NCBI GenBank assembly: GCA_902787375.1
Contig: CADAGD010000020.1
Span: 1 to 62,820, forward strand
Length of the DNA stretch: 62,820 nucleotides
DNA from: an uncultured Eubacteriales bacterium
Lineage (GTDB): Bacteria; Bacillota; Clostridia; Christensenellales; CAG-138
Reading direction: 5' to 3'
Part shown: in pieces, positions 54,164 through 62,820 of the stretch
Numbering within the stretch: position 1 is the stretch's first letter
Layout: each line of letters begins with the position of its first letter
The notes under the pieces: generated by a model
Seen by the model: only the letters and a program-made list of their open reading frames with translations
What the model was told of the DNA's origin: nothing
The model's database searches: none
Program-made: the position numbers and the translations under genes

Positions 54164-55759
54164 TCATTCCGCTTTATAGATCGCCATTATGCGTTCGGCG
54201 GCACGCATACCGTCAACCGCCGCGCTGACTATTCCTCCTGCGTACCCGGCTCCCTCGCCCACGGGGTAGAGTCCCTTGAGCCTTGTAGCCTCGCCAAGCT
54301 CGTCGCGCTGTATCCTGACGGGTGCGCTTGTGCGGCTCTCTACCGCCGTAAGCACCGCCTCATCCATATCGAAGCCCTTGATCTGACGTCCGAACGCGCG
54401 TATGCCGTCCGCGACTCCGCGATAGATGGTTCCGGGGAGGCATTTTCTCAAATCCCTCGGAACCGCCATGGGACGGTATGTGGGCTTGACCGACGTGAAA
54501 GCCTGCGGAGCGTCGCCGTTCAGGAAATCGACCACTCTCTCCGCCGGCGCGGAATAATCCCCGCCGCCGAGCCTGAACGCCGCTCTCTCGATCTTCTCCT
54601 GAAACTCAAGTCCGCACAGAGGAGCGCCTCCCAAATCCTTGGGGTTGACCTGGACGATTATGCCCGAATTGGCGTTTTCGGCATCCCTCGCGGCATAGCT
54701 CATGCCGTTCGTGACGACCTCTCCCTCATTCGATGAGGAGGCGACGACGAATCCTCCCGGACACATGCAGAATGTGTAAACGCCCCTTGAGCCGCTTCTG
54801 CCGGTCAAGCGGTACTCCGCGGCTCCGAGCCTCGGATGCCCCGCGAACTTTCCGAACTGCGACCTGTTTATAAACGTTTGAGGATGCTCTATGCGGACGC
54901 CTACGGCAAACGGCTTTGCGACTATCTCGACGCCCTTGTCAAACAGCATCCGGTATGTGTCCCTCGCGGCTTGTCCGAGCGCAAGCACGACCGCGCAGCA
55001 CTGTATTTTTTCATTTTCGTTCACCGTGACGGCGGTTATCCTGCCATCCTCGGAATGAATATCGGTAAGCTTCGCGGAAAACCTGACCTCGCCGCCCGCT
55101 TCCTCGACAGCCCTTCTTATATTATAGACCACTTTGCGAAGCACATCCGTTCCGACATGGGGCTTGGCATCTATGAGTATCCTTTCGGATGCGCCGTATT
55201 TGACCAAAGCTTCCGACACGAGCGCGGCCCTGGCGTCCTTTATCCTTGTTGTGAGCTTGCCGTCGGAGAAGGTTCCCGCGCCGCCCTCACCGAACATTAT
55301 ATTGCTCTCGGTATCGAGCTTTGCCGACGTCCAGAATGTATCGACATCCCTTCTGCGTTCGTCAATGGGACGTCCCCTTTCTATGAGTATGACCTTGTAT
55401 CCCCTTACCGCAAGCGTGTGCGCGGCAAAAAGCCCGGCAGGGCCCGCGCCGACAACGACTATCGGAAGCGTCTGTGGAGTTTCCCCTGTTTCCCTCGCAA
55501 TAACGGGCGTTTCGGGAGCCTTTGCGACCGTCTTTGAGAACCTTGAACCATACTTATTATAATCCTTCTCGTCAACCTCGAATGTCGCCGAGTAGATAAA
55601 ACGTATGTCGTTTTTGTCCCTTGCGTCAAGTGAGCGTTTGACAATTCTCACATCACTTATCGCATCGGCTTGAAGCCTTGTGTCCGCCGCTATGAGCAGA
55701 CGTATTGTCGATTCGTCCGCGTTGAACGGCATACTGAGATTGGTTGCTATAAGCTTCAT
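54164..55759 (-). CDS. FAD-dependent oxidoreductase (COG2509-like)
   Basis: A 531-residue flavoprotein. An N-terminal 90-residue region precedes the dinucleotide fold VVVGAGPAGLFAAHTLAVRG (about 100-119) and the ERG motif. Later family marks are FGEGGAGTFSDGKLTTRIKD, GVRIEHPQTFINRSQFG, YTFCMCPGGFVVASSSNEG and a final GLYPVGEGAGYAGGIVSAA. COG2509-type proteins are widespread in Firmicutes, but their substrate is unknown. GGAGG precedes the ATG. It lies between cdaR and the ATPase gene on the same strand. Confidence 0.92.
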   Translation of the reverse strand: MKLIATNLSMPFNADESTIRLLIAADTRLQADAISDVRIVKRSLDARDKNDIRFIYSATFEVDEKDYNKYGSRFSKTVAKAPETPVIARETGETPQTLPIVVVGAGPAGLFAAHTLAVRGYKVILIERGRPIDERRRDVDTFWTSAKLDTESNIMFGEGGAGTFSDGKLTTRIKDARAALVSEALVKYGASERILIDAKPHVGTDVLRKVVYNIRRAVEEAGGEVRFSAKLTDIHSEDGRITAVTVNENEKIQCCAVVLALGQAARDTYRMLFDKGVEIVAKPFAVGVRIEHPQTFINRSQFGKFAGHPRLGAAEYRLTGRSGSRGVYTFCMCPGGFVVASSSNEGEVVTNGMSYAARDAENANSGIIVQVNPKDLGGAPLCGLEFQEKIERAAFRLGGGDYSAPAERVVDFLNGDAPQAFTSVKPTYRPMAVPRDLRKCLPGTIYRGVADGIRAFGRQIKGFDMDEAVLTAVESRTSAPVRIQRDELGEATRLKGLYPVGEGAGYAGGIVSAAVDGMRAAERIMAIYKAE

Positions 55760-55776
55760 ACTGCCTCCGTTTTGAA

Positions 55777-57177
55777 TTATTCCGTAGTCATTCTATAGCC
55801 TATTTTAACATGTACCACAGGCTCGCTGAACGTAATGGTCATATCGCCGAATGTTTCCACATTCAGCGGTTTGGATTCAATGTCTATATCATAATCGCCC
55901 ATGCCGCGCCCCGCCAGATTGACTATGACCATTATGTCGGAGGTTACGAAGCCCCCAACCAGCTTTGCCGGCCCGTAAACGGTTATATCAACACTCTTGA
56001 ACGAATACTCATAGCTGAACTCCGGGTTCTCGTTCACAAAGCTTATCGGCACATTGGTATAGTTGGCGCTTATGTACCTGTCGGATACCGTCACCGTCAA
56101 CTGAATGCTGTTTATGTCAACGTCGTCCAGTATGACCGCCTTTTCGGGTATTCCTCCGAGGGAAAGGGTATACTCATAATCCCCTGTTTCATTGATGCTC
56201 GCAACCGATATGGGAGCGGCCTCTATGGTTTCCAACGCGGCAAGCACATCCGGCTCCGCCGCGATGTCTATGGAGCTTACGCTCAATGTTTCGCCCTGTA
56301 TCTCATATATATCGGGTATCTGCTCCCTGTCAATCAGCTCATAGTTGATATTGACGTGCTTATGCGGCAGCACCTTCATCTGCACATTGACCGCGGGTAT
56401 GCTCCTCTTGAAAATCGAATTGCTCAGCACATTCCCGTCATTGTCGAGTATCTTGAGCGGTATGGAGCGGTTCACCGACGACGTCACTCCTGTGACGTCA
56501 ATATAGCAGACCGCGCTGGAAACATTTTCGATGTCCGTTCTCGCGCCCTCAAGGTCTATCGAGGTTGTGGGTATCGAGGGATCGTCGTGCCAGTACGCCT
56601 CAGGCATGGTTCCGACTATATCCCATTTGACAGGCACATTGCGGATTATGACGTCATCGACCGTGACGGTTATCTTGCTCGGCTCAACCGAAGTAACCCT
56701 GCCTATATTGCTCGTCGCCTTGACCTCCAGCTCATACGTTCCCGCCTCATGGACGTCCGTCAGGCTCACCGTAGCCGCTATATTGTTTTCGTCTATGCGC
56801 ATTACGTCGGTCAGGGGCGCCGATACGGTCACGTTCACCTTCTGGAGTATCTCCGATATGTTGCCGTAAATCGTGAGCTTTCTTGTATCAAGGTCGGCCA
56901 CCGCGCCCGATTCAAATGTGGGCGTGATATTTGTTACCGTTTTTTCCCTGTCGGGATTCTGATCCATCAGAACATATCCCCAAAGGAGCATGGCAAGGAA
57001 CAGGGACACAACGGCGTATATAACCTTTTTGACTATGCCGGTCTTATCGACCGCTTTTTTATCGTCTGAGCCGGCATTCAGATTGTTCTCCGCTCCTTCG
57101 GCGGATTTCGCCTGTGTATCGGGAGACTCCTTGGGGCTGTTCTTATCTTTTCTCTTTACTTTCGATATCTTCCACAT
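55777..57177 (-). CDS. cdaR: CdaR, YbbR-domain regulator of c-di-AMP synthase
   Basis: A 466-residue membrane-anchored protein. A lysine-rich cytoplasmic N-terminus (1-48) and one membrane helix (about 50-68) precede four YbbR-type beta domains outside the cell, each near 80-90 residues (for example TRKLTIYGNISEILQKVNV, PVKWDIVGTMPEAYW, YTNVPISFVNENPEFSYEYS). In Firmicutes CdaR binds and modulates the diadenylate cyclase CdaA. The gene overlaps cdaA by 35 nt. The usual third gene, glmM, is not here; an FAD oxidoreductase follows instead. Confidence 0.93.
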   Translation of the reverse strand: MWKISKVKRKDKNSPKESPDTQAKSAEGAENNLNAGSDDKKAVDKTGIVKKVIYAVVSLFLAMLLWGYVLMDQNPDREKTVTNITPTFESGAVADLDTRKLTIYGNISEILQKVNVTVSAPLTDVMRIDENNIAATVSLTDVHEAGTYELEVKATSNIGRVTSVEPSKITVTVDDVIIRNVPVKWDIVGTMPEAYWHDDPSIPTTSIDLEGARTDIENVSSAVCYIDVTGVTSSVNRSIPLKILDNDGNVLSNSIFKRSIPAVNVQMKVLPHKHVNINYELIDREQIPDIYEIQGETLSVSSIDIAAEPDVLAALETIEAAPISVASINETGDYEYTLSLGGIPEKAVILDDVDINSIQLTVTVSDRYISANYTNVPISFVNENPEFSYEYSFKSVDITVYGPAKLVGGFVTSDIMVIVNLAGRGMGDYDIDIESKPLNVETFGDMTITFSEPVVHVKIGYRMTTE

Positions 57178-58036
57178 CTATCACCGTCTCCTCCCCTGTC
57201 AAATTCTCATCAGCTCCGTCCTTCTTTGTATTGAATATAATGAAACCCTTGTCAGGCGACGGATTGAAATGCTCATTGAGAAGCTCCTCAAGCGCGTCGT
57301 GATCGACGTTCCTCGTGAGCCTGCCGTCCATTGCGTAGGATATTATGCCCGTTTCCTCGGAAACGACTATCGTTATGCTGTCGCTGACCGTCGATATTCC
57401 GAGGGACGCCCTGTGCCTTGTGCCAAGCTCCCTTGCTATGTCCGGGGCGTCAAAGAGCGGAAGCACGCAGGCAGCCGCGTATATGCGCTCGTTCCTTATT
57501 ATCATGGCTCCGTCATGGAGCGGCGTCTTAGGCTCAAATATGTTCTCTATCAGCGCGTCGCTTATCTCCGCGTCGATTATGGTTCCTGTATGCACGTAAT
57601 CACCGAGCTTCGTATTGCGTTCCAGCACTATCAACGCGCCGACCCTGCGCCTTGACATATTCTCTATGGCAAGACATAGCTGCTTGACTATCTCAAATGA
57701 CGGCGTCGTGCGCTGGGCTATGTTCAGTTTGAAACGGCCTATCCGCTCCAACGCGCGCCTTATCTCCGGCTGGAACAGCACAACTGCCACGACAATACCC
57801 GAAACAAGGAATGAATTGAGCAGATATTTTATCGTCATAAGATTGAGCAGGTTGCTTACAAGCAGCAGCAGTATAAGCACTCCGACTCCCTTCAGAACCT
57901 GTGACGCTCTTGTATTTGCGGTAAACTGAATAAGCTTGAAAAACACGAACGCGAGTATGAGTATCTCAAGCAAATCCTGTATTCTGAACTGCGAAAAGCC
58001 AATTCCCATGGCGTCAAGTACATCGGATATTGACAT
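57143..58036 (-). CDS. cdaA: CdaA, membrane diadenylate cyclase
   Basis: A 297-residue enzyme making c-di-AMP from two ATP. Three N-terminal membrane helices (about 20-38, 46-64 and 70-88) are followed by the DAC domain with DGAMIIRNERI (about 175) and the catalytic RHR-type motif LGTRHRASLGIS (about 207). A charged C-terminal tail (about 265-297) is longer than in Bacillus. c-di-AMP controls potassium and osmotic balance and cell-wall homeostasis. The start follows AAGGAAG. It is first gene of the leftward block and divergent from the PBP gene. Confidence 0.96.
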   Translation of the reverse strand: MSISDVLDAMGIGFSQFRIQDLLEILILAFVFFKLIQFTANTRASQVLKGVGVLILLLLVSNLLNLMTIKYLLNSFLVSGIVVAVVLFQPEIRRALERIGRFKLNIAQRTTPSFEIVKQLCLAIENMSRRRVGALIVLERNTKLGDYVHTGTIIDAEISDALIENIFEPKTPLHDGAMIIRNERIYAAACVLPLFDAPDIARELGTRHRASLGISTVSDSITIVVSEETGIISYAMDGRLTRNVDHDALEELLNEHFNPSPDKGFIIFNTKKDGADENLTGEETVIDVEDIESKEKR

Positions 58037-58182
58037 CTGTGTTCACTTCCTTCGGCTTAGTCTGCGGCTGTCAATGCCGTGAAAGCGGGCATGGGTCGCG
58101 CTGAAGAACAAATCAATTCCATACACAGCTCATAAGATGCGGCATCAAACGCTCGCAGAACCCACATTTTCACACATTGTTC

Positions 58183-58239
58183 GGGGTACAAAAAATTTCC
58201 CTTATTATAATACCATACATTCGGATAAATTTGTACCCC
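58183..58239. promoter_or_regulatory. inverted repeat in the cdaA-PBP divergent region
   Basis: GGGGTACAAA (58183-58192) and TTTGTACCCC (58230-58239) are perfect inverted 10-mers, 37 nt apart. Between them lies an AT-rich stretch with TATAAT on the minus strand (about 58205-58210), a possible cdaA promoter. It could be a regulator site for the divergent pair. The remaining 58037-58381 sequence holds no gene. Confidence 0.45.
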
Positions 58240-58319
58240 CCAATTATCTTTTTATTAAAAAAACCCACATTACTTTTCCGTATAAACCGTGCGTATGGGG
58301 CATAAAAAGCATTTTTCAT

Positions 58320-58348
58320 TTGCCATGCACCGTATTATGTGCTATAAT
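58320..58348 (+). promoter_or_regulatory. promoter of the class A PBP gene
   Basis: TTGCCA at 58320-58325, a 17-nt spacer and perfect TATAAT at 58343-58348, about 33 nt before the ATG. Confidence 0.8.
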
Positions 58349-58381
58349 CATCATGGATAATTCTGTGAAAGGCAAAATCAT

Positions 58382-61342
58382 ATGGATAAAGATAAATTTA
58401 TAAAAACAGATTCCGAAAGCACCGTCGCATTCAATGCTCCCGAAAGCGAAGAGCTGATATCGGTTGACACGAGCGGCAGGGTTATAAAACGCGAAAGGGC
58501 CTCCCGCAAGGAGCAGCGTTCCAATGAGGATCGCCGCGTTTTTCGCAGGCGCGACAAGCCGAGGCCCTTTGCTCTGAGCATAGTATTCAATGTGATGAAG
58601 CTCATGGCGGCTGTCGTATTGCTTGCCGCGATAGGAGTTTTCGGCTTGGTAGCCGGCGTTGCCAAGGCATATGTTGACACCACTCCGACGCTTGACGTAT
58701 CGAGGCTCACAATATCGGAGCGCACAAGCTACATATACGACAAGGACGGCAACTTCATAACGACGTTTGCCGGCATGGAATACCGCGACTGGGTCGATAT
58801 AACCGAGATACCCGACATGCTCAAGAACGCCCTCATATCCGTTGAGGACGTACGCTTCTACAAGCACGGGGGCATCGACTTCAAGAGGCTCTTTTCCGCG
58901 ATAGTCAACACGTTTCAGAATTCAAACACCCACGGCGGCTCCACGCTCACGCAGCAGCTCATAAAGAACAAGATACTCACCAATGAGCAGAGCTACAAGC
59001 GTAAGATACAGGAGGCGTATCTTGCCTATGAGCTTGAGAACGTCATGAGCAAGGACAAGATACTTGAGGCATACATGAACGATGTTTTCCTCGGTGAATC
59101 GAACTATGGCTTTGCCTCCGCCGCCAAGGACTATTTCGGCAAGGAGCTGAATCAGCTTACCATCAGGGAATGCGCAATGCTTGCCGGCATGGTTCAGAAG
59201 CCCTATTACACCAATCCGCGCGCGAACACCTACTCTCGCTTTAACGAGGACGGCACGAACAAGATGGACGTCACGAACAAGAGGACGGACACGGTGCTTG
59301 CCGCCATGTACAACGCCGGATACATAACGCACGAGCAGTACAAATCCGCCCTTGACGAGGAGGTTCGCATAATCGAAAAGAGCGAGAAAAAGCAGCTCTA
59401 CGATATGCCCTACTTCGTCGAGTACGGCGTATACGACGTCATAACCCATATGCTCCAGCAGCGCGGAATCGAGGACAACAAGGCGAATCGCTCCGCGCTC
59501 GAAAACGAGCTTCGCACGGGCGGCTATCACATATACCTGACGGTCGATCCCAAGATACAGAACACCGTTCAGGATACCATAACCAACTGGGCAAGCTATC
59601 CCGGACTTCAGAACCCGTCGGCGGGAGTACAGATAACCACCACATCCGACGGCACGACCCTTGAGGTGCTTCAGCCCCAGGCTTCCGCCGTCATAATCGA
59701 CCAGCACACCGGCGAGCTTCGCGCCGTAATAGGCGGCAGGCAGGCTCCCACCCTCAAAAAGCAGCTCAACCGCGCCTATCAGAGCTCAATGCCGGTCGGC
59801 TCCGCCATAAAGCCGCTGTCGGTCTACGGCCCCGCGCTCGACCTCGGTCTGTCCTGCAACTCGACGATACTCAACGCCGAATTCCCCATTGAAGGCTACG
59901 GCGGAGAGAAGGGCTATCCCTCGCTCGGCTCGACCAAGTGGATAGGCATGATGCCCATTCGACGCAGTATTGAAAAATCGCTCAACATAGTCGCCGCAAG
60001 AACGCTTTTTGACGTCGTAACCCCTCCCGTCGGAGCGGAATACCTCATAAAGCTCGGCGTCAATCCCTCAAGGATAAATGTTGACGGTCCCGGTCTTGCG
60101 CTCGGCACAACGGGCATAACCCCCATCGAGATGGCGTCCGCCTATGCCACAATCGCAAACGGCGGCGTTTACAACGAGCCGATAGCCTTCACGGTCGTGC
60201 TTGACAAGGACATGAAGGTCGTGCTTGACGCCAAGAAAATACAGAAGAGCTATCGTGTATTCGAGGAGTCGAGCGCGTTCATGCTCATAGACATGCTCAA
60301 GGACGTCGTAAAGACCGGTACCGGTACGAACGCGCAGATAGACGGCTTAACCGTCGCCGGAAAGACCGGTACGAACAACGATTACACCAGCGTCTACTTT
60401 GCCGGCTTCACGGGCTATTACACCGGTTCGCTCTGGATAGGTCACGATCTGTACGCGGAAAAGCTCGCCACGGGCTCCACCGGCGGAAACTCCGCCGCTC
60501 CGCTCTGGCAGTCATTCATGAAAAAGATACACGAGGGACTGAGCGACAAGCCTATACTGGACGTTTCACCCGCAGACATAGGCGTTACCAAGGTGACGCT
60601 CTGCGCCGTATCGGGCAAGCTTGCAACCGAGGCTTGTATGCACGATTCGTACAATCCTCCGATAACGGACTGGTGCGCCGTTGACAAAATACCCACCGAG
60701 GAATGCGATATGCACTTCCTTGCGGACGGCTGCACCTCCTCATATCAGATAGCCGGCCCTTACTGCCCGTCCTCGCTCAGATACAGCAAATGCCTGCTGC
60801 TCGTCCATCCCGATTCGGTATTTGCCAAGCTGAGGGATTATGAGAACGCCATTTCAAGCGGTGAGCTTACCGGCGACCAGTATTCGGGCTTCAACCCCGT
60901 CTACCGCAAGATATTCCCCAACGCCGTGCTTACAAGTCTTGGCGGCGAGGAGTATCTCGCCTACTGTCTGCGCGAGGGCAAGGTATGCCAGATACACGGT
61001 CACAGCAGCAGTCAGCCAAGCGATCTGCAAACGCTCATCTCAAAAGCCAACAGTCTGATTTCCGAGGTCACAAAATACCTTGAGAGTGTTCAGACGCTGC
61101 CCGCAACCGACAGGGCGAACCTTGAGTCGCTCATTGCGAGCCTCAAAGCCGCGGTCGCCGTGCAGAACAGCACCAACATCAGAACGGCGCACAATCAGCT
61201 CAAGACAAGCTATGAGTATCTGTCTTCGCTGTATCCCCTGCCCGTTTCGACGGTCACTCCCGAACCCTCGGAAGCCCCGGTCGATACGACGACGCCGGAT
61301 ATTACTCCCGAAGTCACAACGGCTCCGACGACAAATCCGTAA
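58382..61342 (+). CDS. class A penicillin-binding protein (PBP1A type)
   Basis: A 986-residue bifunctional peptidoglycan synthase. A basic cytoplasmic N-terminus leads to a membrane anchor (about 66-95). The glycosyltransferase domain follows (ALISVEDVRFYKHGGID with catalytic Glu about 153, GGSTLTQQLIKN, RKIQEAYLAYELE). The transpeptidase domain has SxxK in PVGSAIKP (about 471-478), SLN (about 533) and KTGT (about 660). A Cys-containing segment (680-870) and a Pro/Thr-rich tail end the protein. It polymerises and crosslinks cell wall and is a beta-lactam target. It is divergent from cdaA. Confidence 0.96.
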   Translation: MDKDKFIKTDSESTVAFNAPESEELISVDTSGRVIKRERASRKEQRSNEDRRVFRRRDKPRPFALSIVFNVMKLMAAVVLLAAIGVFGLVAGVAKAYVDTTPTLDVSRLTISERTSYIYDKDGNFITTFAGMEYRDWVDITEIPDMLKNALISVEDVRFYKHGGIDFKRLFSAIVNTFQNSNTHGGSTLTQQLIKNKILTNEQSYKRKIQEAYLAYELENVMSKDKILEAYMNDVFLGESNYGFASAAKDYFGKELNQLTIRECAMLAGMVQKPYYTNPRANTYSRFNEDGTNKMDVTNKRTDTVLAAMYNAGYITHEQYKSALDEEVRIIEKSEKKQLYDMPYFVEYGVYDVITHMLQQRGIEDNKANRSALENELRTGGYHIYLTVDPKIQNTVQDTITNWASYPGLQNPSAGVQITTTSDGTTLEVLQPQASAVIIDQHTGELRAVIGGRQAPTLKKQLNRAYQSSMPVGSAIKPLSVYGPALDLGLSCNSTILNAEFPIEGYGGEKGYPSLGSTKWIGMMPIRRSIEKSLNIVAARTLFDVVTPPVGAEYLIKLGVNPSRINVDGPGLALGTTGITPIEMASAYATIANGGVYNEPIAFTVVLDKDMKVVLDAKKIQKSYRVFEESSAFMLIDMLKDVVKTGTGTNAQIDGLTVAGKTGTNNDYTSVYFAGFTGYYTGSLWIGHDLYAEKLATGSTGGNSAAPLWQSFMKKIHEGLSDKPILDVSPADIGVTKVTLCAVSGKLATEACMHDSYNPPITDWCAVDKIPTEECDMHFLADGCTSSYQIAGPYCPSSLRYSKCLLLVHPDSVFAKLRDYENAISSGELTGDQYSGFNPVYRKIFPNAVLTSLGGEEYLAYCLREGKVCQIHGHSSSQPSDLQTLISKANSLISEVTKYLESVQTLPATDRANLESLIASLKAAVAVQNSTNIRTAHNQLKTSYEYLSSLYPLPVSTVTPEPSEAPVDTTTPDITPEVTTAPTTNP

Positions 61343-61344
61343 TT

Positions 61345-61385
61345 TGCAATGCGTAATTCGTAATTCGTAATGCGTAATTCGCAAT
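61345..61385. repeat. short tandem repeat TAATTCG/TAATGCG
   Basis: Just after the PBP stop, 7-bp units TAATTCG and TAATGCG alternate five or so times, flanked by GCAAT. It is a small degenerate tandem array in the gap before the cysteine desulfurase gene. Confidence 0.7.
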
Positions 61386-61475
61386 CACGAAACCGCAGCC
61401 GTTTACAAAATGGCAGGCTGATTCATATATTTGGTATAGGGGGTTTCCCCCATTCTACCGAATGGAGTTGATTTA

Positions 61476-62612
61476 ATGATTTATTTTGATAACAGCGCAA
61501 CGACCGTATGCCTTCCCAAGGCAGCGGAAACGGCGCGCGCATATATGCTGGAGAGCTACTTTAATCCTGCCGCCGCATACGCCCCGGCGGTACAGCTTGA
61601 GCGTGACATATCGTCCGCGAGAGCGGTCATAGCCGCGGAGCTTAGGGCTGAGCCGTCGGAGCTTATATTCACATCCTGCGGAACCGAATCCAACAACACC
61701 GCGATCTTCGGCTCCCTTAAAGCCATGCGCGGCAAGGGACGCGTCATAGTTTCAGCCGTCGAGCATCCCTCCGTTTACGAGGCGGCAATGGAGCTTCGTG
61801 AAGCGGGCTATGACGTGCGATTCGCTCCCGTTGACCGAACCGGCAAGGTGATACTCTCCGAGCTTGCCTCCCTGCTGACAGGCGATACCCGGCTTGTCAG
61901 CGTAATGCACGTCAACAACGAGAGCGGCGCGATAAACGACATCGACGACATATACGCTCTGCTGCGGCGCAATGCTCCCGATTGTCTTCTGCATGTTGAC
62001 GGGGTTCAGGCGTTTATGAAGGAGGCTCCCGTCAAATGCGATATGTATTCGGTCAGCGGGCATAAGCTGCACGCTCCCAAGGGCATAGGCGCGCTGCTCA
62101 TAAGAAAAGGCGTTCGCGTAAAGCCCTACCTCATCGGCGGCGGACAGGAATCGGGTATGCGCTCCGGCACATCCAACGCGCCATCGATAATGGCGTTTTC
62201 CGCTGCGGTATCCGACTATGCCGAGCATAGAGCCGAATACCGCGAAGCCATGCTGGCGGTAAAAAAGCGGCTTTTCTCCAATCTGTCACGCATTCGTGAC
62301 GTGCGTCTTAATGGCCCGGATATGGAGCATTCCGCCGCTCACATACTCAATATGAGCTTCATGGGCGTGAGGGGCGAGGTACTCCTGAATGCCCTTTCGG
62401 AAAAAGGGCTTTGCGTTTCAACAGGCTCCGCCTGCGCCGCTCACAAGCGCGGCAAGAACCGCATTCTGAACGCCATGGGCATAACGGGCGACAGGCAGGA
62501 CGGCGCGATAAGATTCAGCTTCTCCCACTTCAATACGGTTGAGGAGGCCGATATTGCCGCCCAGCTCATCGAGGAGCATGTAAACCTGCTTCGCAGATTC
62601 AGAAGGCGCTAA
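61476..62612 (+). CDS. cysteine desulfurase (NifS/IscS family)
   Basis: A 378-residue PLP enzyme releasing sulfur from cysteine as a protein persulfide, for Fe-S clusters and tRNA thiolation. Motifs: YFDNSATT at the start, FTSCGTESNNTAI, the PLP-binding HVDGVQAF and SVSGHKLHAPKGIGAL (Schiff-base Lys), and the persulfide Cys in VSTGSACAAHKRGKN near residue 320. GGAG lies 9 nt before the ATG. No iscU or thiI neighbour is present within the window, so the partner is not known. Confidence 0.95.
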   Translation: MIYFDNSATTVCLPKAAETARAYMLESYFNPAAAYAPAVQLERDISSARAVIAAELRAEPSELIFTSCGTESNNTAIFGSLKAMRGKGRVIVSAVEHPSVYEAAMELREAGYDVRFAPVDRTGKVILSELASLLTGDTRLVSVMHVNNESGAINDIDDIYALLRRNAPDCLLHVDGVQAFMKEAPVKCDMYSVSGHKLHAPKGIGALLIRKGVRVKPYLIGGGQESGMRSGTSNAPSIMAFSAAVSDYAEHRAEYREAMLAVKKRLFSNLSRIRDVRLNGPDMEHSAAHILNMSFMGVRGEVLLNALSEKGLCVSTGSACAAHKRGKNRILNAMGITGDRQDGAIRFSFSHFNTVEEADIAAQLIEEHVNLLRRFRRR

Positions 62613-62660
62613 AAAGCCGCCAGACCGCTGACAAACCCCAAATGCGCCGGAAATACCTGC

Positions 62661-62809
62661 CTTCCCCTGTGAGGGGAAGGGGGACCGCCGCCTCAGCGGT
62701 GGTGGATGAGGTGGAAAAAAACTCAATAAGCACTTAGTTTTTTTGATAACGCCATTGTTTCCACCTCATCAGTCAGACTTCGTCTGACAGCTTCCCCTCA
62801 AAGGGGAAG
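62661..62809. repeat. palindromic hairpin repeat at the right edge
   Basis: A large inverted structure. CTTCCCCT-GTG-AGGGGAAG (62661) and CTTCCCCT-CAA-AGGGGAAG (62791) mark the two ends, GATGAGGTGG (62705) pairs with CCACCTCATC (62761), and ACCGC/GCGGT and GTCAGAC-TTC-GTCTGAC hairpins lie inside. It has no coding capacity. It resembles a miniature inverted-repeat element or a REP-like unit and may run past the window edge. Confidence 0.8.
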
Positions 62810-62820
62810 CCAAGGAAAGC

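Noticed and set aside
58037-58381. c-di-AMP riboswitch or other riboswitch in the cdaA-PBP gap
   Set aside because: I could not find the conserved core of any known riboswitch class; only an inverted repeat and promoters are visible.
58922-59707. Open frame antisense to the PBP gene
   Set aside because: The PBP motifs on the other strand explain the sequence; the antisense frame shows no domain.

Overview
The window looks like chromosome of a strictly anaerobic, spore-forming clostridium-type Firmicute, probably an animal-gut lineage. It encodes pyruvate:ferredoxin oxidoreductase, a rubredoxin-first rubrerythrin, a superoxide-reductase-like domain, the cotJABC spore-coat operon and a lone Spo0A-type DNA-binding domain. 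Ribosome binding sites are mostly GGAGG-type and UGA is a normal stop. The species cannot be named from sequence alone. No rRNA, CRISPR array, transposase or integrase was found.

Layout. 1-2.1 kb: truncated four-helix-bundle gene, tandem acetyltransferase, two copies of a hairpin-rich repeat, tRNA-Pro and tRNA-Thr. 2.2-9.9 kb: nifJ, a PhzF-like enzyme, a Spo0A-C protein, an XRE/TPR regulator, an AT-rich XRE/SLOG pair and rubrerythrin. 10-15.5 kb: a leftward surface operon with a dockerin protein, an alpha/alpha-barrel protein, a DUF4430 lipoprotein, a YdcF protein, an acetyltransferase and a cohesin-like lipoprotein. 15.5-20.3 kb: membrane protein, clostripain-type protease, cotJABC. 20.5-29.5 kb: two lipoproteins, small ORFs, a CapD-type sugar dehydratase, phosphoesterase, ApbE and a three-cohesin surface scaffold. 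29.6-35.4 kb: an XRE-superoxide reductase fusion, Nudix, GyrI-like, HD and GNAT proteins, and a CotH-dockerin protein.

35.5-41.2 kb: a candidate island between two ~82-bp direct repeats, the right one abutting the tmRNA 3' end. It carries an XRE regulator, TcdA, a copper/metal module (DUF2318 plus HMA-SafE-cupredoxin), a rhodanese-TtcA fusion, a tiny Cys-rich ORF with an in-frame UGA, and an acetyltransferase. 41.2-58 kb: a long leftward housekeeping block of cdaA-cdaR, FAD oxidoreductase, P-loop ATPase, SLOG protein, ABC-F, RNase J, YlbF-like, MltG, U32 peptidase, a Pgk-TpiA fusion, GpmI, SecG, SmpB and tmRNA. 58.4-62.8 kb: a class A PBP, a cysteine desulfurase and a palindromic repeat.

The most interesting theme is extracellular assembly. 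One anchored protein has three cohesin domains, and two secreted proteins carry C-terminal dockerins. One of those lies in an operon that splits the two folds of animal transcobalamin/intrinsic factor over separate polypeptides. Other leads are the CxxUxxC micro-ORF, the apparently interrupted tmRNA 3' end, the XRE-superoxide reductase regulator and tandem Spo0A boxes in front of cotJ.
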